Shown here in pieces: positions 14,771 to 25,613 of a stretch of 64,000 nt of DNA (positions are counted from its first letter, which is position 1; each line of letters starts with the position of its first letter). The translations under genes were made by a program, and so were the position numbers. Below the pieces are notes generated by a model. The model worked only from the letters and a program-made list of their open reading frames with translations. It was not told where the DNA came from and made no database searches. The DNA comes from Nemania diffusa (Eukaryota > Ascomycota > Sordariomycetes > Xylariales > Xylariaceae), in the NCBI GenBank assembly GCA_038501195.1, contig JBBPUQ010000005.1, positions 2,418,001 to 2,482,000 of the forward strand. Direction: 5' to 3'.

Positions 14771-17095
14771 AAATTAATTTTTATATTAAAGTTTTTATTT
14801 ATTAACTTTTAAAATTTACTTTTTTTATATATTAAAGTATTTATTTTAAAAAAAAGCTTTTAAATTAAAAATTAATTATATAATTTATTAATAATACTTT
14901 TAATATTTTTAAAACAATTATTTTTAAATAATTTTATATAAATTTTTATTTAATATTAATTAGTTATATTATTAAATTATTTAATTATTTAAATTATTTA
15001 AAATAAATATAAATAATATTAATAAAAAAATATTATTTTATATATAACTATATTAATTTAAAACTTTATATTTATATTATATAAAAGTTTAAAAAAAAAT
15101 AAACTTTTTTTTTAATAAAATAATAAATTATAATTTATAATTATTATTAATAAACTTATATTAAACTAAATATATATATTTTTTAATATTTGTAATATTT
15201 TATAAGTTTTTTATAACAATTTTTATTATTTTTATAATATATAAATAAAGCAATTTTAATAAAACATAAAAATTAAAATATATAATAAATAACTTTTAAT
15301 ATATAAATATGTTTTATTTTATTATAATAAAATAGTTTTATTAAAATTAAAAAATTTATTAATTTATTTAATATATTTTTAAATTTATTTAATTATATTA
15401 AGTTTTAAAACTTTTATTATTTTTTTAATAGTTTTAATATTTAATTTTAATTATAATTTTAAATATTTATTTTTTTAATATTAATTTTAATATAATAATT
15501 TGTTAAATTTAATATTATTATTATTTTTTTATTTAATATTTATTAAATATATTTTTTATTAGTTTTAATATATTATTATTAATAATATAAAAACTTTTTA
15601 ATTGTTTATTTGTTATTTTAACAAAAATATATTTATTTTTTTATTAAAAATAAACTATTAAAATTAAAAACATTTAATATTTTAAACTTATATTTTTTAA
15701 ATTTAAAATATTTAAATTATAAAAATAATAACTTTTATTTTTTTTAAAATTATAAACTTATTAAAAAATAACAAAATATATTTTTTATTTATTACAAAAA
15801 TTATTAATATATTAAATCAAACAAAAAATTTAACTAAAACAATTATAAAAATATTTTAAAAAATAATATAATATTAAAACAATATTAAAAACTTTTAAAT
15901 ATAAATATTTTATTTATAAAATTTAATATTAAATAAAAAATTATAAAAAAGTAAATATAATACTTTTAAATAATAAATAAATAAGTTTTATAATAAAATA
16001 TATTATATTATTATAAAAAAAAAATATAAAATTAAAAATAAAAAAATAAAAATAATTAAATTGTTTATTTTATTTAATATAACTAATTTATAATTTTAAT
16101 ATTTAATTTAATTAAAATTATATAATTTTTTTAATATATTATAAAATTAAATAATATATTATAATTTAAACTATTTTTTTGTTACAATATTATTTAATAT
16201 TTAAATATATTATTAAATTATATTTAAAACTATAAATTAATAAAACATTTAAAAAACTTTTAATATATAAACAATTAATATTATTAATTTTAATAATATT
16301 ATTTATTATAAACTAACTAATAAAAAAATAACAACTATTTAAATAATAATTAATTTATATAGTTTTTTAATAAATAAACTATTAATTTTAATATTTATTA
16401 AAAATATAAAATTTAATAAAACTATTAAATTATTTAAAATAAATAAATAAACTAACAAATAATTATTTTTATTTATAAAAGCTAATTTTTTTAAATTAAA
16501 AAATAATAATATAATATTTAATATATATATAAAGTTTATATTTATAAAATTTAATATATTTTAATTTATAATTTAATATTTTTATAAAATTTTTGTTTTA
16601 TTTAATTTAAAAATAGTTTTTAATAAAATATATTAATTAATAAAATATAATATTTTAAAACTTTTTATAAATATAATAACAAAAATTAAAAAAATAATAT
16701 ATATATATTATTATTAAATTTAATTAATATATAGTTTTAATATAAATTAATTAAAATATTAATTAAATATTAATTATTTTATTAATAAAATAATAAATTA
16801 TATATATAAACTAAATATATAAATAAAAAAAAAGTTTAATATAAAAAAAAACTTTTTTAATATAAAAAAAAACTTAAGTTTTTTTTAAAACAACTTTAGT
16901 TTAATTAAAGTTTTTAAATATAAAACTATATATTAAAAAAATAAAAATACTAAATAATAAATTTAGCTTTAAATATTATTTAAAATTTAAAATAACTTTA
17001 TAATAAAATAGATTTTTTATAATAAAATAAATTTTTTATAATAAAACAAACTTTTGCAACAAATTTCTGTTTAAAACTTTTTATAAAAACAGACT

Positions 17096-17635
17096 TTTGC
17101 AACAAACTCCTGTAACATGTCTTTAGAGCTAAGACACTGCCAAAAATGGAAAATCAAGCCTCCAGGGACACAAGGAGGGCAACTGGTAGCAGCCATTACC
17201 GATAGAAGCGCAACACTGGAAGGGCGGCCCGCCAGCAAAGCCCAAGCCTTGGTTGCCTGATAAACAGATATCTGGGGATGTTGCTATGGGGGACTCCGTC
17301 GAGCTCGATGAGCCTGCTGGTTTGCAGAAACTTCGGGTCGAGCAACTGAAGAAAATCGCGGACTATGAAAAGTAGTGAAGATTGACAAATTCTAGCATTC
17401 GAGGCTGCCAGGATTTAGACATAGGTTTACTTAGTGTATATAAATATCTGGATAAGCGAGGATACAGAGGCCGAGCAGCCCGTCTTTTATTCCCACCAAC
17501 GCCAAAACGCCATGCTCAATGCCCGTAAACGCCATTCGGCCAAGAGGCAATCATGTCTACCGGCCGAACCCCAAGCAACCCGATCAGGCCAATTCTTTTA
17601 CCCGTTCCCACACTTGCGCCTCCGTTTCCCCGGGA
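17096..17635. other. Composition boundary and relic ORF segment
   Basis: Composition changes from nearly pure AT to ordinary fungal DNA within a few tens of bases around 17,095-17,120. Immediately inside the normal part, an ATG at 17117 opens 47 codons to a TGA at 17258-17260. A different frame overlapping that stop (17259-17375) continues for 38 codons with coding-like, charged composition, ending in KKIADYEK. The two pieces could be one ORF broken by a frameshift, or unrelated. I do not recognise the family. The remaining bases to 17635 are the 3' flank of the Tca17 gene. Nothing else is supportable. Confidence 0.35.
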
Positions 17636-18370
17636 CTACAAACTCGTAACCCCGGGCGCCCACGCTTCCCCGATCCGCCTCACTTCGTCCCCGAACTTGC
17701 GGCTCGTGATCCTCTTCGCCGCGGCGCCGGGCTTCCCGCCCGCGGGCACGGTGGTCTCGTCGGGGTCGTAGAACGGGTTCTGGAGCAGGTGCACGTACGC
17801 CGTCTGCATGGCGCGGAAGACGGGCTTGAGCTCGTTGTCCCTGAGTCCCACGCCCCCAATCCCGCCTGCTCCCGCCGCTGCTCCGCCGCCGCCGGAAACG
17901 CGACCCGGTCGTCCCCGCATGTCTACGACGGCGACGAATTTCACGCCCGTGTTCGTCTCGAAGCCGTACGCGGCCAGCCGGTCGTCGACGGCGTGGAGGA
18001 GGCCGAAGTCGCCTGAGAGAAGCATGCTCCCCCTGTCGGCGCCGCCCGGGGTTGCCTGGTGTCGCGATCGCGCCTCGAAGACGTCGAGGGTGCCGGAGAG
18101 CAGGAGGGAGAACTGCAAGGGTGTGCGTACGGGGGCGTAGGTCTGGGTTGTGGTGTCGTAGGATGGGAAGATGGTTATGTGGAGAGGGTTATTCTACATG
18201 CCATCACGATTAGCATTTACCAGTCATGTCGTCGTTGTTCAACAAGTGTAGCATGGTAGGTAGGTAGTAGGGTTTCGAGGGTTTCGTTTAGGCAAAGATT
18301 TAGAGGAGGACTAACTTACATTGCGCCCTATGACGCCTAAGCAAGCTATTGAAGGTATCGTATTCGCCAT
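17636..18370 (-). CDS. TCA17: TRAPP complex subunit Tca17 / TRAPPC2L (sedlin-like)
   Basis: Predicted subunit of the TRAPP tethering complex, which acts on Golgi/endosomal membranes as part of a Rab exchange factor. Model: complement(join(17636..18193, 18320..18370)), 202 residues. Exon 1 encodes 17 residues ending ACLGVIGRN. The intron (18194-18319) starts GTAAGT and ends TAG. Exon 2 continues in frame with NNPLHITIFPSYD, restoring the sedlin-fold start IGxxNNPLHI. Further family motifs are LQFSLLLSGTLDVFEAR, a GDFGLLHAVDDRLAAYGFET stretch, TGVKFVAVVDMRG, and RAMQTAYVHLLQNPFYDP near the C-terminus. A Gly/Ala-rich insertion lies between the VVDMRG strand and the last helix, making the protein longer than human TRAPPC2L. 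It is the first intact gene beside the AT-rich block. Family assignment is firm; the choice of Tca17 over Trs20 rests on the internal motifs. Confidence 0.85.
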
Positions 18371-18969
18371 GGCGACATGAAACTGCCGCAATGATGTATT
18401 GTCCCGCCAGAGACTGACAGGTGACAGGGTTGGTTGCGTGGGAGATCAGATTCCAAAAGTTGAAGTGGCAGCTTCAAAAGGAAGGGTAGTTCCCATGCCC
18501 CACCACAGGTGGACTTACCTATAATTTACGTAGAGGTACCTACCTACCTACCTAACGCTCTATCACTTACCTAGGTAGGTACCTACCTTAGGTATTTACT
18601 TAAGCTACTTACATCACTCCGCCCGCGAACCACGACAGCAATACGGATCAGTATGCCAAAATAATAGTAATGAGTGCACCAATTCTTTGCAATAAATAGA
18701 TTAGGCCTCCGTCATCACCCAGGCGGACTACATTAAGAAAGCTTCAATAAAACTCGGAAATACAAGTTATAGAGGACGATATTCTATGAACCCCCTATGA
18801 CCCATAGGTTGAACCCTTACCTGTGCACGACCAAATGCTCTATAGATAAATACAACAACCGTTGAGGCTGGACAATCCCATATGCGTAACAAGAGTATAA
18901 CTACAAGGCCAGGTAAAGGTGCTACATCGCGCGCGAACCTATGTTAAAATGGGCGAACGCAGTCCTCTC
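18371..18969. other. Spacer upstream of TCA17, downstream of MCT1
   Basis: About 600 bp holding the presumed TCA17 promoter and the MCT1 3' region. A cluster of TACC/GGTA repeats at about 18535-18600 includes the 16-bp perfect palindrome AGGTAGGTACCTACCT at 18573-18588. I see no gene or RNA. Confidence 0.5.
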
Positions 18970-20499
18970 CTATTCCGCCTGCTCCTCCTCTTCGACCAAA
19001 ATCTCCGTCTTTTCTAGTCCCTTGAGCACATCCTCGATCTCAATCGGATCTGTGATAGCCCACACACCACCTCCTTTGACAGTATCCATTCCACGCATGC
19101 CGACCTCTTTTCCGACCAGATTTCTGCCCACCTTACCGGGCCCGATACCGATCCATCTCCGGACTTTCTGCTCCTGGTCAAGGTATTTGATGCTGTCCCA
19201 CCACCTGACCGTTTCAAGACACTGCCGTGCCAAAAGCTCCTGAACATCGATAGCGCTCTCGAAAGGCCTCGCACTGACATTGCTAATACACTCCATCGTT
19301 CCGGGAAACGAGATGATATCCTTATCCTCCCGGCCCGCAACCCGGCTCTTACTTGTTACCAACTCCCGCATAACATGGTACGCCGGCCACATGATGGGGC
19401 TATGAAAAGGGCTATCGCTATTAAGCTGCACGGCCCTAGGATCATGCCCGAGAAACTGTCGCACATGCGCCACTATAACGCTCCGAGTCAGTTTTTGTCG
19501 TTTTGAGTGTGGTCTGTGAAGGGTAAACGATGAGGAGCTTCTAGGACATAATGGTAGCCCTGAATAGGGGCATTTATAGTCCAGGCGGCTGAGACAAGAA
19601 GAAAATGAGCAGGAGAAAGTGCTTACCGAGCTCCTTGATCTTATGTAGTGATCCGCTAAGCACGATCTGGTTCTTGCTGTTTATATTCGCAATGAGGACT
19701 TGGTCGATCGGTTTCCGTGAGTCGGCACTCTCGCTGCGCGTGCCCGCACTTCGGTATCCCACGAAGTCGTCTATCGCCTCTACCAGAGCGGAAAGACGAT
19801 CGGGCTCCGTGACAACAGCCACCATCCCGTACTCGCCACCGTACTTCTCACGAGCTCGCTGCGTCGCCTCCGCCATAGCCTCGGCTCGCCGGCTCACCAT
19901 GTACAGCGCGTCCTCGAACTCCATGACTCCTGCAGCCACCAGCGCCGCGAACTCGCCGAGCGAGTGGCCCAGCGATACGTCAGCCCGCTCTGCGACCTTG
20001 AATCCGTACTCGCGCTCTAGGATCCGTAGTATGAGGATCGATGTCGCCATGATCGCCGGTTGCGCGTTCGGTGTCGCGGTCAGGACCCGGCTGGGCCCGT
20101 TTTGTATTATGTCCGAGAGCTTGTAGCCCATGGAGGAATCTATCTCGTCGAGGATGGCGGAGGCGGCGCGCGGGAAGGCCTCGAGCCATGGCGTTAGCAT
20201 GCCGACTTTCTGCACACCTTGACCTGTGAAGTAGAACCATGATCAGCCATGAGACAGAGCGAGTCGAAGTACAGAGTGCAACGTTGATGCCGCTCACCCG
20301 GGAAGAAAATGGCGGTCCGGGGCCGCGGCCTCTTCGTGGTGGAGCCATGTCGTCGATCCCTAGAATGGTGCTGTGCCGTAATCGATGTCGCGGCACGAAA
20401 CAGAGTGACCGACGAGCCCAGAGACAAGGCCCGAACGCTGGCCGAGGCAACAGCTGTTCGGGCGGGTGGACGGCAGATGGACGACACGAGCGTACTCAT
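18970..20499 (-). CDS. MCT1: Mitochondrial malonyl-CoA:ACP transacylase
   Basis: Transfers malonyl groups from CoA to mitochondrial acyl carrier protein in type-II fatty-acid synthesis, which feeds lipoic acid production. Model: complement(join(18970..19472, 19627..20223, 20298..20499)), 433 residues. The Arg/Ser/Ala-rich N-terminus looks like a mitochondrial presequence. Intron 1 (20224-20297, GTGAGC...CAG) splits the Gly codon of FFPGQG, rejoining to FFPGQGVQKVGMLTPW, the FabD N-terminal motif. The nucleophile motif GHSLGE carries Ser at about residue 155. RRAEAMAEA supplies the conserved Arg. After intron 2 (19473-19626, GTAAGC...TAG) the segment NSDSPFHSPIM carries the catalytic His. I chose the ATG at 20499 because the open frame further upstream has no ATG. 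All key FabD residues are present. Confidence 0.9.
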
Positions 20500-21228
20500 C
20501 GCCGCAGGCCAGCTAGAAAGGAGCTGCGGCGAAGGCAATTCCCGATCATCGAAGATGAAATGGCCTTTATGATCAGTGGAGGGAGCCGGGGGGTATGATC
20601 CGTCTGGGTCTTATCCAGCACAGGGCTGGCTGGGTATTCTATTATAAGTACAGAACGCAGCTACTCAGTACTGTATGGAGTACAGAGCCTGTACAGAGGA
20701 AGTAGGTGGGTAGACTTACATACAGTATCGATTGTACTGTATATGTATGGAGGGACCGGCGTTTCCCCAACCTCCCCCACAGATCCGGATATCTGTCATG
20801 GGTTTCCCCGGACTGACTTGAAGTCTTGAACATGGCTTGGCCACCCCCAATTTTAATCCACTAACTGACCATTCGAAACTCGAAATCACACTCAGCTTTT
20901 CCAAGGATACCTAGATATAAAAGTAAATATATGCCTACTAAGTGTACACACCAACCTTGACATCTGACCGTCCCTGCATAGTCCCTTGGCCGGCATATAA
21001 CCGGGCACCTTCGTTATGACTGTAAGCCATCTAGAAAAGAAAAAGTCCTCGGCCGCCAGACTGGGCCCCTTGGCTCATTGGCCATCTGATCTGGTCCATT
21101 GTTATATATAAAATCTGGTAGCTAGCACCGTTCTATGCTCTCATCCCGCCCAATAAACGCCAACTTGGATGCAATATATAACATTCTGTAAGAGAAACGA
21201 GGGGCGTCTGATCGAGTATTTTTCGTTG
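20500..21228. other. Spacer between APM3 stop and MCT1 start
   Basis: About 730 bp of mixed composition with no recognisable gene. It contains short GTACAG/CTGTAC repeats near 20646-20745 and presumably the MCT1 promoter and APM3 3' UTR. Small ORFs in it have no family features. Confidence 0.4.
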
Positions 21229-22909
21229 TTAGCATCGTATTTCAACGCCTCCTTTGCTTATTGTGAGATACTTGACTCCTTTGTATGGCTTGACTCCTTC
21301 GCCCAAGCCGCGACTTTTTCTAGCGTCGATCACGATGCTCTCAACCTTAACCCCGCTGGGAACCCATCCCTTGACAGAGAAACTAACCGAAGCAGAGCTG
21401 GGCATCAGGATCTTATTCTGTGCCGCCTTTCTAACATCTCGCTCCTCTTCTGATCCCTTGACTTGCTCTCTCGGTTTATGGCGTGCTGTAGACCCCTGAT
21501 ACGGTTCATCATAGGAATAGTCCTTACCAAACCCGAACCCAGTAGGGTCGTCTTCGCTAGCGTCGTCTGGCAGCGGCCCTACAACCGTACATCGGAGGCT
21601 AAAATACGATGTCCCTGCCGAAATTTCCTTAGCTGGTATATGCCACTCTAGGACATTGTCTCCTGGGCTATAACTAGCATCTCCTTTGCTCGGCCGTACA
21701 TCGGATAGGTTCCTGACATCTGACGGGAGTGGCACCGACACGACTACATCCTGGAGCAGTGGAGATGCCGCAGTTCCAGCGTGTGGCCCACCAAATCCCC
21801 TTCCACCGGTTCCCCCTCCCCTAGCGGAAGTTCCGACTATTGATTGAGTAGTGGCGCCGAATATTTTATGGATGTTTAAGCGAACTTCAAAATCGGAGCC
21901 TATAGAACCGAGGCACGTCTTCACCTCAACACTCACTGGCAATTTCAGATTGTGGCTAACGTTGCCGCCCCCACCGTTGGTAAAGGGCAACAAGTCAACT
22001 TCGTAGCCAGCAAGGATAAACCGGCCATCCGGTGGTATGAAGCTGAGTTCTCCTGGATTCTCCTTCCAGCGATTTAGCCGAACGCAGGGATGGAACACCG
22101 GCAATTCCATGATACTCTGCAGGTTATGCTTCCCCGACGGCCCGGTGAGGCTCACGACTATATCTGGGACACCAGACACCTTAGATGTGAAGGCAATAGT
22201 GCCATTTGCGAACGCAGCGATGGGTCGGCCCGATGGTGCTAGCGTAACAGACAAGGTCTCTACCACATCTGCATATAGCTCGTTGGACGTGTGGCGTACA
22301 TTCGCTCGCCTCCATGGTAATGACGGGCTATTTTGGGCTATGAGGGAAGTGTTGCTCGAGCCAGTGAGAGGCTTGCTAGGCAAGTTGATGCTTCCCAGCA
22401 GTTTCCCTAGAAAGCCCTCAACCTCCACAACATCCCTCAACGCATTCGGTTCAGTAGTGCTAACGATGCCGGCATCGCACATCTCAGTCAGGAGCTGGGC
22501 GACGACATCATAGCTTGCTTCGATCTTGTGGGCGAGGACTGGCGCGCCGAGGAATTCTTCCAAGGCATCAATCACGCGATGAAGAAACTCGAGGACCAGG
22601 AGAGGCTCGATATCGGAAGATGCGGTTGCTAGGTAGAGGAGGTCTGCATGCTCAAGGCCGAATACGAGAGTAGGAGGATTCGTGTTGGATAGGTAGATTA
22701 GGTTGGGCCGCGGTGATGCATGTTCAAGATACAGAGGTAAGAGATGAGCTGCGGAGAGCGGCCGAGAGGTATAGGTGTGGGAGAGGATCGCGCGCCTATA
22801 GATACATCGTTAGTTAGCAAAAAGGCCTAAGAGGTAATAAGGGAATCACTGCAAGCTGCACTAACCTGTGCTCATCGTAGATGTGCAGCGCTTCGATTAC
22901 GCTGTTCAT
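21229..22909 (-). CDS. APM3: AP-3 adaptor complex mu subunit (Apm3)
   Basis: Medium chain of the AP-3 adaptor, which selects cargo for Golgi-to-vacuole transport. Model: complement(join(21229..22795, 22866..22909)), 536 residues. Exon 1 encodes MNSVIEALHIYDEH plus two bases. The 70-bp intron (GTTAGT...TAG) rejoins to RRAILSHTYTSRPLSA, the start of the longin-like domain (about residues 1-140). FGLEHADLLYLATASSDIEP and EFLGAPVLAHKIEASYDVV follow. The mu homology domain occupies about residue 200 to the end, with NELYADVVETLSVTLAPSGRP, the VRLNRWKENPGELSFIPPDG strand region, FTNGGGGNVSHNLKLPVSVE and a C-terminal KYLTISKGGVEIRC strand. The length, somewhat above that of yeast and animal Apm3, is acceptable. 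It is divergently arranged with MPP10. The glycine-rich stretch around RGGGTGGRGFGG is a low-complexity insertion in the second half. Confidence 0.88.
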
Positions 22910-23345
22910 GGTGGATGGCTCGTGAAGCGCATGGTCAAGCTGTGGGACAAGCGAGCGACAAGCTCTACGCATAGGTATAATAAGCCTGTGTGACATGGAT
23001 ACAACAGAGGGGCATCTTTTGACGCCCGGGTCTAGGCGGTACCTAGGTACCTTAGGTGGGTAGGCATAGGTTAGGTACATATGTAGGCGATAAGGAGGGA
23101 TTCTGTAGGTATGTAGGAGGTAGGTACCTACTCTGTATGTACCTAGGGTATCTAAGTGGAGGCTCAAGCAACCGGTACCTAGCGGGGTTTCCGTCAGGAT
23201 CCTTGCGCCTAGAATTTAATTTTTTTTTAAACAGTTGGGATAGCCTCTCACAATCACAATCGCGAATCAATCGACCAAAAGATCGTGGCCAGCCTTCCTG
23301 GTCCTTTCTCAGCTCTCGCCAAACGAGAGAAAGCGCAACTCAGCA
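22910..23345. promoter_or_regulatory. Divergent promoter region APM3 / MPP10
   Basis: The 436 bp between the two divergent ATGs must hold both promoters. It contains a dense run of TAGGTACC/GGTAGGTA repeats at about 23035-23180, including GTACCTAGGTACC. A T-rich tract and a CAATCACAATCG stretch lie nearer to MPP10. No TATA box can be assigned with confidence. Confidence 0.5.
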
Positions 23346-25613
23346 ATGGCTGGCTCAACGAGCACCACTTCCTCTATGACCTCAACATCACATACCCTCA
23401 CCAATGCACCGTCACTAAGCTTCCTATCCGCTCTCACCGACTCTACCAAATCCTCTGGCGGCATGGAGATGTTGGCGCTTTTTGAGGCTTTCAAGGCCAG
23501 CAATCGCCACGATTTCCTGCAGCCATCAGCCTCACTTCCAAACGCCTCTCTCCAACTTGCTAAGTCCACTTTAGACGCATACGCCAGTCAGCTCAGCGAT
23601 GAACAGCAGCAACGTCAAAAGGAGGCAAACAAGAAACGGAAACGCGCCGATCAGAATCACGGCCCGATCGAAGTTCTTAAAGTTAGGAAACTACACGTTG
23701 ATGGCTTCGAGAGCGGCCAAGTCTGGCAACAGGCGAAACGGATCATCACAAGTACTCTACATGATGCCGAGCAAATGCTTCGACAGCTAGAAGGTCATAA
23801 TGCAGTTCAAATACACAGTGCCGACGAAATAACAGATCCGTCAGAACTAGATGGGAAAGACTCTGGTAATGTTTCTCACCTGAGTGATGAGGAGTCGATT
23901 GGAGAGTCTAGTGAGGAGGAAGAGGGGGAAGAGGAGGAAGGATTTGAAAATGAGGAATCGGAAGATGAGCCTGTAGATGATATTGACCTACTAGAGGATG
24001 GGATCGAAGAAGGTAGAAGCGACGATGAAGAATATGCAGAGGCCGATGAGGACAACGAGGACGATGAACCCGAACCCTTGATTGAAGACCCGAATGGCCT
24101 AAACGACGGCTTCTTCTCAATCGATGAATTCAATAAACAGACACAAATGTGGGAAGATGCAGATGCCAGAGCGGATCCCAACGTCGACCAAGGAAGCGAA
24201 GATGAAGAACTCAATTGGCATGCAGACCCTTACTCGACAAGAATGCACACAATCAAAAACGGTTCGAAGAAATCGAAGAACCGTGGAGATGACGAAGATG
24301 ATGAAATGCAGTCTAACTTTGGAGATGAAGATGACCATGACGACGATGAAGGTGGAGCCACCTTTGGCGACATAGATCTAGATGCTCCAGAAGGCGATAG
24401 TGAGATAGAGGACGCAGAGGACGCAGAGGACAATGCAGATGAGGGCAATGCCAATGATGTCTTCTACAAGGACTTTTTTGCGCCCCCACGACGGAAGGGA
24501 GCCAAGCAGAGCAGGCCACGGAAGCTCACTACTACAGCGCGGGATGGTCCGGCTGAGGAAGAAGTTGAGCGAGCGATGGCGGACGTCCGCCGTGACCTAT
24601 TCGAAGACGAATCGGAACATGAAGACTCTGAAGATGCGCTTTCGGACGTCTCCGCCGGGAATCCTAAGTCAAGGAGGTCTGCACATGAGAGGAGACAGGC
24701 CAAATTAGCCGAGGAAATTCGTAGGCTAGAAGCAGCCAATGTCGCGAAGAAAGATTGGACTATGTCGGGTGAGGCTAGGGCCATCGAACGCCCCATGAAC
24801 TCCCTTTTAGAGGAAGACCTCGACTTTGAACATGCAGGAAAGCCTGTCCCTGTCATTACACCCGATGTCAACGAAAGCATTGAGGACCTCATCAAACGAC
24901 GCATATTAGCGAGAGAATTCGACGAGGTGATTCGAAGACGACCCGATATCGCAGAGTTCTCATCCAATGCCCGCCGTGGGCTTGCTACTGTAGACGATAC
25001 CAAATCAAAACAAGGTCTAGCTGAGATCTACGAAGAAGAACACGTCAAGAACGCCAACCCGGATTCTTATGTCAGCAAGTCAGACGAGAAGCTCCGCAAG
25101 GAAGAGAAGGAGATTGAGCAAATGTGGAAAGAAGTCAGCTCTAAACTTGACGCCCTTAGTAGCTGGTCTTACAGGCCGAAGCCTGTAGCTCCTAGCCTGA
25201 CCATCGTGCCAGATGTCGCCACTATCAGCATGGAAGACGCACAGCCAACCACGGCACAGGGCGTAGGCGGTGGCGACAATACACTAGCTCCACAGGAAGT
25301 CTACAAGTCTGGCAAGGAAACCGCTGAAAGGGGTGAAATTGTCACCAAGAGTGGCCTGCCCATCGCCAAGCAGGAGATGACACGCGAAGACAAGACAAGG
25401 AAACGCCGCCGCGAAAAAGAGAGGATCCGGAAGGCTGGTGGCCTCGACAGCAAGAAGCCGCAAAACGCAAAAGTGCAACAACGCAAAGACACACTTGGCG
25501 ATCTCAGAAAGGGCGGTGTCAAGGTCATCAACAAGAAGGGCGAGGTGGTGGATATCGACGGTAATAAGGCTAAGGCTGCGAAAGTTGCCTCAAGCGGTAC
25601 TTTCAAATTGTAG
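23346..25613 (+). CDS. MPP10: U3 snoRNP protein Mpp10
   Basis: Component of the U3 small nucleolar ribonucleoprotein (SSU processome), needed for pre-18S rRNA processing in the nucleolus. A single uninterrupted exon of 755 residues starts at the first in-frame ATG (context CAGCAATGG). The N-terminal third contains a helical region with KKRKRADQN. Very acidic Ser/Glu/Asp tracts occupy about residues 178-245 and 330-370, typical of Mpp10. The conserved core begins near residue 490 with EDLDFEHAGKPVPVITPDVN, followed by ESIEDLIKRRILAREFDEVI, a KSDEKLRKEEKEIEQMWKEV segment and the LDALSSWSYRPKP motif. The C-terminus is a Lys/Arg-rich tail with likely nuclear/nucleolar targeting function (RKRRREKERIRKAGG). 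Everything seen agrees with an intact gene. Confidence 0.92.
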   Translation: MAGSTSTTSSMTSTSHTLTNAPSLSFLSALTDSTKSSGGMEMLALFEAFKASNRHDFLQPSASLPNASLQLAKSTLDAYASQLSDEQQQRQKEANKKRKRADQNHGPIEVLKVRKLHVDGFESGQVWQQAKRIITSTLHDAEQMLRQLEGHNAVQIHSADEITDPSELDGKDSGNVSHLSDEESIGESSEEEEGEEEEGFENEESEDEPVDDIDLLEDGIEEGRSDDEEYAEADEDNEDDEPEPLIEDPNGLNDGFFSIDEFNKQTQMWEDADARADPNVDQGSEDEELNWHADPYSTRMHTIKNGSKKSKNRGDDEDDEMQSNFGDEDDHDDDEGGATFGDIDLDAPEGDSEIEDAEDAEDNADEGNANDVFYKDFFAPPRRKGAKQSRPRKLTTTARDGPAEEEVERAMADVRRDLFEDESEHEDSEDALSDVSAGNPKSRRSAHERRQAKLAEEIRRLEAANVAKKDWTMSGEARAIERPMNSLLEEDLDFEHAGKPVPVITPDVNESIEDLIKRRILAREFDEVIRRRPDIAEFSSNARRGLATVDDTKSKQGLAEIYEEEHVKNANPDSYVSKSDEKLRKEEKEIEQMWKEVSSKLDALSSWSYRPKPVAPSLTIVPDVATISMEDAQPTTAQGVGGGDNTLAPQEVYKSGKETAERGEIVTKSGLPIAKQEMTREDKTRKRRREKERIRKAGGLDSKKPQNAKVQQRKDTLGDLRKGGVKVINKKGEVVDIDGNKAKAAKVASSGTFKL

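Larger units (their letters stand above)
1..17095. other. Extremely AT-rich, RIP-like mutated block (gene-free)
   Basis: Almost entirely A and T. A hand count of 9301-9660 gives 46 G+C in 360 bases. No reading frame of credible composition occurs; the only ORF over 80 codons lies inside a tandem repeat. In the same 360 bases I count TC+GA 3, CA+TG 16, CT+AG 22, AC+GT 35 and no CC. The low (CA+TG)/(AC+GT) ratio fits repeat-induced point mutation of fungal repeats, while the near loss of TC/GA is additional and unusual. Several tandem arrays survive (listed separately), plus short A/T-rich repeats near 2466-2620. Small islands with more ordinary C contexts remain near 3840-3930, 5285-5410 and 7205-7245. 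The block probably derives from transposons or heterochromatin (possibly pericentromeric or subtelomeric), but no element type can be recognised. It runs off the left edge of the window. Confidence 0.85.

Noticed and set aside
19605..20126. 173-codon plus-strand ORF across MCT1
   Set aside because: Antisense shadow of the MCT1 exon 2, whose minus-strand frame carries all transacylase motifs.
18970..20215. Idea that the acyltransferase belongs to a polyketide synthase or cytosolic FAS
   Set aside because: Length (433 residues), basic presequence-like N-terminus and stand-alone FabD architecture fit mitochondrial Mct1; no neighbouring ketosynthase or other FAS domains.
24464..25003. 179-codon Ser-rich minus-strand ORF
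   Set aside because: Antisense shadow of the acidic and conserved regions of MPP10.
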